From: Vampirovibrio sp.
GTDB taxonomy: Bacteria > Cyanobacteriota > Vampirovibrionia > Vampirovibrionales > Vampirovibrionaceae
NCBI GenBank assembly: GCA_021323475.1
Contig: JAJQJM010000005.1
Span: 1-44,446 of the forward strand
Direction: 5' to 3'
Length of the DNA: 44,446 nt
Below, in pieces: positions 36,289 through 44,446 of this stretch. The notes under the pieces were generated by a model. That model saw only the letters and a list, made by a program, of their open reading frames with translations, searched no databases and was not told the DNA's origin. Within the stretch, counting starts at the first letter, position 1, and each line of letters starts with the position of its first letter. Position numbers and translations under genes: made by a program.

Positions 36289-37593
36289 ATGATTTCAAGG
36301 TACTTTGGGCTACAGAAGTTGAATACCACGGTGCGTCAGGAAGCCCTGGCGGGCCTGACCACGTTTATTACCATGGCCTACATCATCGTGGTCAACCCCA
36401 AGATTCTGGAAGCAGCCGGGATTCCGCTGGGGCCGAGCATGGTGGCCACCATTCTCACCGCCTTTATCGGCACCTTGCTGATGGGCGTCTATGCCAAGCG
36501 TCCCTTCGCCATTGCGCCCTATATGGGAGAAAATGCCTTTGTAGCCTACACGCTGGTAAAAGGCATGGGCTACTCCTGGCAAACGGTGCTGGGCGCGGTG
36601 TTTATCAGCGCGTTGATTTTCGCGCTGTTGACCGTGTTGAAAGTACGAAGCTGGCTGGTCACGGCCATTCCCAACTCGCTGAAAGTGGCGTTTTCCGTGG
36701 GCATCGGTTTGTTTCTGGCCTTTATCGGGCTGAACGAAACCGGCATCGTGTCGCTTGGGGTGCCTGGCGCGCCGGTGCAGGTGGGCAACCTGACCCAGGC
36801 GCCGGTCCTGCTGTCCCTGTTCTGCTTTTTGCTGATGAGTGGCTTGCTGATTCGCAAGGTGAACGGCGCGATTCTGCTGGGCATGCTGCTAACCACGCTG
36901 ATTGCGGTCCCCCTGGGCATTGCCAAAATTCCCACAGAGGCCATGAGTCTGCCGCCATCACTGGCGCCGATTTTGGGAAAATTGGATATTGCCGGGGCCT
37001 TGCAACCATCGTTCTTCCCGGTGATTATGACCCTGTTTATCATCCTGTTCGTAGATACCATGGGAACGCTCATCGGCGTATCCTACACGGCGGGCTTTCT
37101 GGACAAGGACGGCAACCTGCCGGAGGTGGAAAAACCCATGCTGTGCGACTCTGTCGCCACCATGACCGCAGCGGTGCTGGGCACCACGGCAGCCGGGGCT
37201 TACATCGAATCCGCCGCCGGGATTGAATCCGGAGGCAAGAGCGGCTTGACCTCCGTTGTGACCGCCCTTTTGTTTCTGGTGGCGCTGCTGTTTTTCCCTA
37301 TTTTAACCATTGTGCCCGCCTGCGCGTATGGTCCGGCGCTGATGGTGGTCGGCAGCATGATGCTCTCGCCGGTCAAAGATATCGATTTCGGCGACCTGAC
37401 CGAACTGATTCCGGCCTTCATCACCATTGCGCTGATTAGCTTTACTTACAACCTGGGCATAGGCATGTCCGCCGGATTTATCATGTACCCTCTGGCCAAG
37501 CTATTTGCCGGACGCGGGCATGAAATACCGCTTGGATTATGGGTGCTGGCCTTGTTATCCGGGTTGTTTTTCGTCGTTTACCCATACCATTAA
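36289..37593 (+). CDS. NCS2 family (AzgA/PbuG-type) purine permease
   Basis: VRQEALAGLTTFITMAYIIVVNPKILEAAGIP; YMGENAFVAYTLVKGMGYSWQTVLGAVFISA; LPEVEKPMLCDSVATMTAAVLGTTAAGAYIESAAGIESGGKSGLTSVV. Confidence 0.93.
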   Translation: MISRYFGLQKLNTTVRQEALAGLTTFITMAYIIVVNPKILEAAGIPLGPSMVATILTAFIGTLLMGVYAKRPFAIAPYMGENAFVAYTLVKGMGYSWQTVLGAVFISALIFALLTVLKVRSWLVTAIPNSLKVAFSVGIGLFLAFIGLNETGIVSLGVPGAPVQVGNLTQAPVLLSLFCFLLMSGLLIRKVNGAILLGMLLTTLIAVPLGIAKIPTEAMSLPPSLAPILGKLDIAGALQPSFFPVIMTLFIILFVDTMGTLIGVSYTAGFLDKDGNLPEVEKPMLCDSVATMTAAVLGTTAAGAYIESAAGIESGGKSGLTSVVTALLFLVALLFFPILTIVPACAYGPALMVVGSMMLSPVKDIDFGDLTELIPAFITIALISFTYNLGIGMSAGFIMYPLAKLFAGRGHEIPLGLWVLALLSGLFFVVYPYH

Positions 37594-37705
37594 AGCCGTC
37601 ACTGCCCACCCATTTCAAGCGATTTTCAGAGACGCCGCTTTTATCTATACTGCATTTTGTCTTGATACATGAACGTGTTGGAGCGGGAGCAGGGGGACAT
37701 TTCAA

Positions 37706-38398
37706 ATGAGCATACCGGCGGCGGCGTTTCATATAAAACCGGAAATCACGGTGGGCGATATCCTCACCTTGATTACCATCGGCATTACGCTGGGCACCTT
37801 GTATACGGCCTGGCTTCAAAACAGGCGACTGAAGGAGAAGGAAATGGCCAACGGCATCCGCAATGCCTGCGCCACGGTTTTGGGCAAGCTGGAGCGCTGG
37901 CAGGAACTCAGCCTGTCTCTGTTTGAAAACACCCAGCCCTTGTACATCGAAACCAGCGAACTGCTGGCGCGCAACCGGAATGTTATTCAAGCCAGGGATT
38001 ATTTATGGAAACGGCTCACTGTGGCCCGCAATACGCTCCGGCAATCCGTTCTGGAGGAAAAGCTGGAACTGGCCTATACCGATTTATACAGCTACAGCCC
38101 CAAGCTGGTGGATGCCTTCATGACAGTGATTGCTCAATTAAAAGCGGATGAAACGGAAGTATTCTCCGATTTTTTGGAGCAGACCCAACAGAACGTGCTG
38201 GACTATGCGGGCAAATTATCCGGCTACACCAGCGCCATGCTGGGCAACGACTTGCGCGACACCACCCATTCCATCCGCGAAGCGTTTGAGGGACAGGCTA
38301 CCGGGACGATTCAACCCTTCAAGCAAACACTGACAACCTTGTTGCAGGAATCCGACAAACACCTGATTCAAAAGAATCATGAATGGGGCTTTTCCTGA
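37706..38398 (+). CDS. Hypothetical protein with N-terminal TM segment and helical domain
   Basis: GDILTLITIGITLGTLYTAWLQNRRLKEKE then predicted helical region; coherent codon usage. Confidence 0.6.
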   Translation: MSIPAAAFHIKPEITVGDILTLITIGITLGTLYTAWLQNRRLKEKEMANGIRNACATVLGKLERWQELSLSLFENTQPLYIETSELLARNRNVIQARDYLWKRLTVARNTLRQSVLEEKLELAYTDLYSYSPKLVDAFMTVIAQLKADETEVFSDFLEQTQQNVLDYAGKLSGYTSAMLGNDLRDTTHSIREAFEGQATGTIQPFKQTLTTLLQESDKHLIQKNHEWGFS

Positions 38399-38432
38399 AT
38401 CTTCTATGTCATTGGTGCCGTATAATACACAA

Positions 38433-38462
38433 CTGCCATCCCTACGCAGGCAGGAATGGCAG
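38433..38462. repeat. REP-like palindrome between convergent genes
   Basis: CTGCCATCCCTACGCAGGCAGGAATGGCAG; related to the 17462 repeat. Confidence 0.5.
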
Positions 38463-38488
38463 AAGCGGGAATGTTATTAAAAAGCAGA

Positions 38489-40036
38489 CTAGGAGGCGGG
38501 GCTCCCGTTTTCGATGGTATGTTTTTTGTTGTTGCCGGGCAGCTTGTCATGCAGGGTCTGCCATTCAATGGTCAAAGTGCCGCCGGAAAGCTGATACTGC
38601 TTCTCCCAGCTTTGCAACAATTCCATGCAGGCATGGTCGATGTGGTTCAACTCGTCCACGTAAATATGCAGATCCCGGCCCAGAGGCTGACGCTCCAGAA
38701 TGGACACCAGCTTCGGCAGGCTCAGGAAGGTGGCGCTACCGCGCAGAGCGAGCTGGATTTGCCCGCCCTTCTCTACGGAACGGCCTTGCAGGCTGGACAG
38801 GGTAAACAACAAGCGAATCACCGCCAGAATGGTACCGGCAATAACCCCTTCCAGCAAGTTGGTAGAGACCACCATGCCCAGAGTTACCGCATAAATCAAT
38901 ACTTCCCACCGGCTGATTTTCCACAGTTTGATGATGGTATCCGGCTTGACCAGCTTATAGCCGGTATACACCAGAATGGCCGCAAGACAGGCCGTGGGAA
39001 TCATTTCCAGCACATGAGGGAAGAAACTGACCAGGGCCAACAGCCAGATACCGTGCATGATTGCCGACTTACGGGTTTTGGCGCCCGCATGAATATTGGC
39101 GGAGCTGCGCACAATGACGCCGGTCATGGGCAAAGCGCCCAGGAAGCCGCAAATGGTATTCCCAACGCCTTGAGCCATCATTTCCTGGTCATATTTCGTA
39201 CGGGGACCGTCATGCATCTGATCGACCGCCGAAGCGCTCAACATGGTTTCAGCGCTCGCCACAATGGCGATGGTAAACGCCATAATCCAGGCGGTCGGCT
39301 TAGCCAGCAGTTCAAAACTTTGCATGGTCGGGAAGGTGAAGGCGGAGAACAGATCACCCGGAATCTCCACGAATTTGACCGGCAATTGCAGCAATTCCGC
39401 CGCAAGCATGGCCACAACCACCGCAGCCAGAGTTCCGGGAATCACTTTGAGCTTTTTCGGCGTCAGGTTCCAGGCCAGAATTACCGCAATCGCGGCCACG
39501 CCGACCATAGCGGCCAGGTGGTGACTGGAATTATCCAGCGGGAAAAGCCCCTTCATAATCGTTTCCGGAATGGACATAATATTGGCGAGCCCGTTGCTCT
39601 CCGGGGCCACATCCAGCATCACGTGGAACTGGCTGGCCATAATCAGCACCCCGATACCCGCCAGCATGCCCTGAATAACGGCGGGAGAAATGGCCCGAAA
39701 CCACTGACCAAGGTGTAAAACGCCACACAACAACTGAATTACCCCTGCCATCAGCAGGATAACCCCCAGGCCCGGTATGCCAAACTCCACCAGGATTTCC
39801 GATACCAGGGCCACCAGACCGGCAGCCGGCCCGCTGACCTGTAACGGAGCTCCAGAGATGGAACCTACCAGGATACCCCCGACAATTCCGGTAACCAGAC
39901 CCAACATCGGCGGTGCGCCGCAGGCAATCGCAATCCCCAAGCAAAGCGGAAGGGCTACCAAAAACACAACAATTGATGAAAGAAAGTCCTGTGCAAAAGT
40001 CGACTGTTTAATCGCAGCGCTGTTTTTTGAAACCAT
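38489..40036 (-). CDS. SulP family anion transporter with C-terminal STAS-like region
   Basis: DFLSSIVVFLVALPLCLGIAIACGAPPMLGLVTGIVGGILVGSISGAPLQVSGPAAGL...; GVGNTICGFLGALPMTGVIVRSSANIHAGAKTRKSAIMHG; STAS-like LRGSATFLSLPKLVSILE. Confidence 0.92.
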   Translation of the reverse strand: MVSKNSAAIKQSTFAQDFLSSIVVFLVALPLCLGIAIACGAPPMLGLVTGIVGGILVGSISGAPLQVSGPAAGLVALVSEILVEFGIPGLGVILLMAGVIQLLCGVLHLGQWFRAISPAVIQGMLAGIGVLIMASQFHVMLDVAPESNGLANIMSIPETIMKGLFPLDNSSHHLAAMVGVAAIAVILAWNLTPKKLKVIPGTLAAVVVAMLAAELLQLPVKFVEIPGDLFSAFTFPTMQSFELLAKPTAWIMAFTIAIVASAETMLSASAVDQMHDGPRTKYDQEMMAQGVGNTICGFLGALPMTGVIVRSSANIHAGAKTRKSAIMHGIWLLALVSFFPHVLEMIPTACLAAILVYTGYKLVKPDTIIKLWKISRWEVLIYAVTLGMVVSTNLLEGVIAGTILAVIRLLFTLSSLQGRSVEKGGQIQLALRGSATFLSLPKLVSILERQPLGRDLHIYVDELNHIDHACMELLQSWEKQYQLSGGTLTIEWQTLHDKLPGNNKKHTIENGSPAS

Positions 40037-40446
40037 CGGCTCGCTTTCCTGTCTTTCTAACTATGACGGCCCTAATTGCTCAGCAAAGGGAGTCTGTAAT
40101 ATCATCTTATACCGGTTTTTGTATTACAAAGTTGTAATTATAGACAAAACTTTGACAAAATGCGAATTGCCAGATTAAAACCGTCATTCATGCCAAATAC
40201 ACCAGGCATTCAGTCACCTCGACGGCGCGCAGTCCCATTGCCAGAAGCGCTCACCACGCTCTCAGGCACCCGTTCCCGACCGAATATTAAGACGGATTAA
40301 GACGAAGAAGAGGAAGTAGACAGATCGAAGGTTCTTCAATCCTGTTAAGTGTCTTAAAGAAATATCTCGATATCGTAACCGATTTGGCAGTACCGTCTGC
40401 TCAAGCCGGTGAATACAGCGAGACCGAATCGCTAAGCCGTTTGTAT

Positions 40447-40464
40447 GATTGTGATTGTGATTGT
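40447..40464 (+). repeat. GATTGT x3 short tandem repeat upstream of bestrophin
   Basis: GATTGTGATTGTGATTGTGG, direct reading. Confidence 0.8.
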
Positions 40465-40495
40465 GGCTATTCATTAGCCGGGAGATGAGATACCG

Positions 40496-41455
40496 ATGAT
40501 TATTCAAACCAATTTCAAAAACAACCTGATTGGCCTGGTACGCTACCTGTGGCGAGAATCCATCTATGCCGTCGTCTTCTCCGCTTTCGTCTACTATCTA
40601 TATGATGTGCGTGACCTGGACTTCCTGGCTTCCTTCAGCTTTGTGCCGGTCAGCCTGTTTGCGACCATCCTGTCCGTTTTCCTGGCATTTCGAAACAACA
40701 GCGCCTATGATCGCTGGTGGGAAGCCCGAAAGTTATGGGGACAGCTGGTCAACGTCAGTCGCATGTTCGGCGCGCAGGTCGTGACATTTCTCCGGGCGGA
40801 CGCGCCTGAATATTCGCCCCAGCAGCAGCAACGGGTTGTAGAACTTCAGCAGGAGTTGATCTTTCGGCATATCGCCAGTATTAACCTGATGCGGATGCAG
40901 CTTCGCAAGGATATTAATTACGCGGAAGTGGATCCATACCTGAACGCGGCCGACCGGCAACTGATTCGCAACATGAAAAACCCGGCCTGCGCATTGTTCG
41001 CCGCTCAGGGCATTCAGGCCCGTAACGCATGCAGCAGCGGCCTGATAACCGACTACCGTTTTGTCAGCCTCATGGGCTCCATCGAACAGTTCTATGACAT
41101 TATCGGGGGTTGCGAGCGTATCAAAAATACCCCCTTTCCCAAAGAATACGATAGCTTTGTCCGGTACCTGATCTGGATTCTGATTACCATAACGCCCATT
41201 TACCTGCTGGGCATCTTCGCCGACGACCTCAGCAAACTGCTGATCATTCCCAGCACGCTGGGTATTACTCTGATTGTCGGCTTTGCCAACAAGGCTGGGG
41301 AAATGCTGGAAGATCCCTTTGAGAACCGGATTCACGATATCCCGATGACCACGCTTTGCGATAAAATAGAATCGGATCTGCGGAATCAGTTGGGGGAAAT
41401 ACAGTTACCCACAGGGAACGAAACCCAAGACCCGAAACCGGTCGTCGTTTGGTAA
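40496..41455 (+). CDS. Bestrophin family (UPF0187) ion channel
   Basis: SFVPVSLFATILSVFLAFRNNSAYDRWWEARKLWGQLVNVSRMF; GLGI-type IPSTLGITLIVGFANKAGEMLEDPFENRIHDIPMTTLCDKIESDLR. Confidence 0.9.
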   Translation: MIIQTNFKNNLIGLVRYLWRESIYAVVFSAFVYYLYDVRDLDFLASFSFVPVSLFATILSVFLAFRNNSAYDRWWEARKLWGQLVNVSRMFGAQVVTFLRADAPEYSPQQQQRVVELQQELIFRHIASINLMRMQLRKDINYAEVDPYLNAADRQLIRNMKNPACALFAAQGIQARNACSSGLITDYRFVSLMGSIEQFYDIIGGCERIKNTPFPKEYDSFVRYLIWILITITPIYLLGIFADDLSKLLIIPSTLGITLIVGFANKAGEMLEDPFENRIHDIPMTTLCDKIESDLRNQLGEIQLPTGNETQDPKPVVVW

Positions 41456-41527
41456 ACAGACCGCTTCTTCGCTGAAACCACAGCAGTCAGCCTGTCCGTA
41501 TCATCGGTTTTAAGAGTGAGCGCCCTG

Positions 41528-44446
41528 ATGACCACCTGTTTAACATCACCGAATCCGGTTCTGTCGCAGCGGGAACTGTATCTTTGCATTCGGCGGCAGT
41601 TACCGAAGAGTGTGGAACCGGCCGCCGAACCCGTCACGGGCGACCGGGCCGTGTCTCCGCTGGAAGCCGAGGAGGGCAAGCCCATCGGAAAACCCAGCCA
41701 GGGCCTGACCGATGATGTGCGTTTATTAGGCGCTTTGCTGGGACTGATTATCAGCGAACATGAAGGCGGGGATTTCTACCTCTTCATTGAACGACTGAGG
41801 CAATCCGCCAAGGACGCCCGTGAGCGGCTAGGGCAAATTGGTGTGGAGCGCATTCATCAGGTCATTGAGTCCGAACTGGCAGGCCATGACGAGGGTTCTC
41901 AGCGGAATCTGCTGCACCGAGCCGTTGCCGCGTTTCGGCTATTTTTGCTGCTGGCGGGCATTGCGGAAGAATACCACCAGAGCGAAAAACTGAGCACGGT
42001 GCAACAAGAGGAGCATCAGGGCCTGGCGGAAGCGGTTTCCCGAGCGAAAAGCCAGGGTTACAGCCTGCCGGCGCTGGAAACCCTGCTCAGCGACCTGACC
42101 GCCCGGCTGGTGATTACCGCCCATCCCACCAAGATTCTGAGACAGACGATTCTGCACCATCAAAAAGATATTTTCTACATCCTGCAGGCCATGCACTCGC
42201 CGAACCTGAATCCGTTCGAGCAGCAGGGCCTGCTGGAGGCGCTGGGCGAGAAAATCGAGGTGCTGTGGGCCACCCAGTTCAGCCGGTGGACCAAGCCGGA
42301 GCCCAAGGAGGAAGTGAGCCGGGTACTCAGTTACCTGACCCGCACCTTGTACCCCACGTTACCCTATGTGCATCACAAGCTGCACCAGACCATCCAATAC
42401 AATTACGGACAGGCCCTAAACGGCGGCGGTCACCCGATATTAACCGTCGGCAGCTGGGTGGGGGGCGATATGGACGGCAACCCCTATGTGACGCCGGATG
42501 TGTTCTCGGATGCGATCAACCGGCAACATCAGGCCGTTCTGGAACTCTACGCCAATGATATTCGCGGCACGCTGGATAAAGTAAGCCACGCCCAGCACCG
42601 GATCGGCGAAACCGACGCCTTACGGAAGTCTTTGCTGAACGACATCGAGGAAATGCGGCAGGCCAAGGAGGACACCCGCAATTACGCCGATTTGCTGGAG
42701 CGGGAACCTTACCGTCTGAAATTAACCATGATGGCCCTAAAACTGGAGCATACCCTGCGCCAGAGCGCCTCTTTTTTAACCGGCGATAACAAGCAGGCCA
42801 AGCCATTTATTTATCTCTCCGCCCAGCATTTGCTGGATGAAATCGAGCTGGTGTGCCAAAGCTTGGCGGAAAAAGGCTATCATCGTTCCATCCACACCCA
42901 CCTGGAACGGCTGAAGCAGACCATACGAATTTTCGGCTTTCATTTCGCGTCCATCGATCTGCGGGAGGAAACCGAACATATTAACCTGGCCGCCCGCGCG
43001 GTGCTGGAAGCCTCCGGAATCTGCAACCCGCAGGACAGTGGGCAAACATTGGAAGCGGCGCTGACTACCGAGATTTTATCCAGAAAAGTGCTGAACACCG
43101 AAGCCTGGGAAGAATCTACCGCCAATATCCCTTACGGGGAACAGGACCGTCAGGTCATCCAGCGCATGCTGGGCATGCTGAACGTGGCCAATCAGGCCCG
43201 GCGGTTTATCGATTCCAACGCATGCCACAACCTGGTATTGACCATGACCTCCTCGGTGGATGATCTGCTGTCCGCGCTGCTATTGCTGAAAACCCAGGGG
43301 TTGTTTTACCCGGTGTATAATGCCTGCGGCACTGGACAGGATTACGAAAGCCATATGGACATTGTGCCGCTGTTTGAGACGATTCCCGATCTTCAGCATG
43401 CGCCCGGCATTATGGAGAAACTGTTCGCCAACCCGGCCTACCGGATTCAACTGGCCTGCCGCGGCAACCGGCAGATGGTTATGGTCGGTTATTCCGACAG
43501 CAATAAGGATGGGGGTTACTTTACCAGCAACTGGTGCATTTACAAGGCTCAGCAGGAATTATGGCAAGTGGCGCAGGCCACCGGTGTGGAGCTTCGGTTT
43601 TTCCACGGTCGGGGCGGCAACCTGGGGCGTGGGGGCGGGCCCGCGCAACGGGCCATCCGCGCTTTGCCGCCGGGCACGGTCAAATTCGGGCAGGATTTAA
43701 CCGAGCAGGGCGAAGTGCTGTCTCGCTACTATAACGTGCCGGAAACCGCCCAGGCCCGCTGCGAGAGCCTGCTGAACGCCATCATCCGCAAAAACATGGA
43801 AATTCCCAGCCCGGAGGAATTGGCCAACATTACCGCCTGGGAAAGCCTGGCGGAAACGCTGTCCGGTTACGCGCGCGCCAAGTACAACAGCCTGGCGCAC
43901 GAAAATCCGCATTTCATCGAATATTTCGAGCAAGTGACGCCCAAAGAGGTAGAGCTGGTCAAAATTGGCTCCCGGCCCAGTCACCGCCGCAGCATTCAAA
44001 GCGTCAGCGATTTGCGGGCCATTCCCTGGGTGTTCCGCTGGTTCCAGTCCCGGCAAATCATTCCCGGCTGGTACGGCCTGGGAACGGCTTTATCCCAGTT
44101 CATCCAGGAAGCGCCTGAGCGGAACCCCAGTCTGTTGAAGCACGTGTATCGGCATTGGCATTTCCTGGAAAGCATTCTGGAAAACAGCGAAATCATCCTG
44201 CGGCAAACCGATCTCAGCATTGCCCGTTATTATTGCTCGCTGGCTACCAATTCATCCGCTACGGAGGCCATTTTTGCCGATATTGAAGCCGAGTACGCTT
44301 TAACGCTCCGCATGATTCGGGAAATTACCGGCAAGCCCCTGCTCAGTGAGCCGGAAGTGCAGGTGCTGCGGGATTCCATCGAGTTGAAAGAACCGTATCT
44401 CGACCCGCTGAATTATATTCAGGTGCAACTGCTCTCCAAGTATCGC
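41528..44446 (+). CDS. ppc: Phosphoenolpyruvate carboxylase, 3' truncated by window edge (absent from ORF track)
   Basis: Open frame from ATG 41528 to window end (973 codons). VITAHPTKILRQTIL; GGDMDGNPYVTPDVF; GYSDSNKDGGYFTSNWCIYKAQQEL; FFHGRGGNLGRGGGPAQRAIRALPPGTV. Confidence 0.95.
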   Translation, partial: MTTCLTSPNPVLSQRELYLCIRRQLPKSVEPAAEPVTGDRAVSPLEAEEGKPIGKPSQGLTDDVRLLGALLGLIISEHEGGDFYLFIERLRQSAKDARERLGQIGVERIHQVIESELAGHDEGSQRNLLHRAVAAFRLFLLLAGIAEEYHQSEKLSTVQQEEHQGLAEAVSRAKSQGYSLPALETLLSDLTARLVITAHPTKILRQTILHHQKDIFYILQAMHSPNLNPFEQQGLLEALGEKIEVLWATQFSRWTKPEPKEEVSRVLSYLTRTLYPTLPYVHHKLHQTIQYNYGQALNGGGHPILTVGSWVGGDMDGNPYVTPDVFSDAINRQHQAVLELYANDIRGTLDKVSHAQHRIGETDALRKSLLNDIEEMRQAKEDTRNYADLLEREPYRLKLTMMALKLEHTLRQSASFLTGDNKQAKPFIYLSAQHLLDEIELVCQSLAEKGYHRSIHTHLERLKQTIRIFGFHFASIDLREETEHINLAARAVLEASGICNPQDSGQTLEAALTTEILSRKVLNTEAWEESTANIPYGEQDRQVIQRMLGMLNVANQARRFIDSNACHNLVLTMTSSVDDLLSALLLLKTQGLFYPVYNACGTGQDYESHMDIVPLFETIPDLQHAPGIMEKLFANPAYRIQLACRGNRQMVMVGYSDSNKDGGYFTSNWCIYKAQQELWQVAQATGVELRFFHGRGGNLGRGGGPAQRAIRALPPGTVKFGQDLTEQGEVLSRYYNVPETAQARCESLLNAIIRKNMEIPSPEELANITAWESLAETLSGYARAKYNSLAHENPHFIEYFEQVTPKEVELVKIGSRPSHRRSIQSVSDLRAIPWVFRWFQSRQIIPGWYGLGTALSQFIQEAPERNPSLLKHVYRHWHFLESILENSEIILRQTDLSIARYYCSLATNSSATEAIFADIEAEYALTLRMIREITGKPLLSEPEVQVLRDSIELKEPYLDPLNYIQVQLLSKYR

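Noticed and set aside
38456-39718. 420-aa plus-strand ORF
   Set aside because: Antisense shadow of the SulP transporter; His/Asn/Gln-rich with no domain signature.

Overview
This 44.4 kb window is a gene-dense bacterial chromosomal segment. It has no tRNA/rRNA, no CRISPR array and no recognisable transposase or phage genes. The gene content (rpmB-type L28, queA, methylcitrate genes, and many lineage-specific Pro-rich/disordered proteins) could fit a non-photosynthetic cyanobacterial relative (Vampirovibrionia/Melainabacteria-like), but this is a weak inference. Recognisable genes, in order: secretin (5' truncated); glpD; prpD-prpB-prpC; a stand-alone cNMP-binding protein; peroxiredoxin-like; a ~1050-aa P-loop NTPase-HEAT protein; ankyrin-like; aminotransferase + hexapeptide acyltransferase; two VWD-like paralogues; rpmB; a second ankyrin; queA; HIT; a long Flp/class-III-pilin-like protein; metallophosphoesterase; MFS; a repeat-containing 561-aa protein; hsp20; class I GATase; matrixin-like protease; cupredoxin lipoprotein + zinc ribbon; adenosine deaminase + NCS2 permease; SulP; bestrophin; ppc (3' truncated). 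Best candidates for undescribed biology: (1) a multi-helix structured RNA candidate at ~31.17-31.42 kb with its own terminator; (2) the VWD-like paralogue pair with swapped low-complexity N-termini, flanking a cluster of palindromic REP/MITE-like repeats; (3) a SulP/bestrophin/PEP-carboxylase locus that looks like a bicarbonate uptake-and-fixation module; (4) the NTPase-HEAT protein; (5) an internally repeated, signal-peptide-less Pro-rich protein. All assignments are by eye from motifs; no searches were run.
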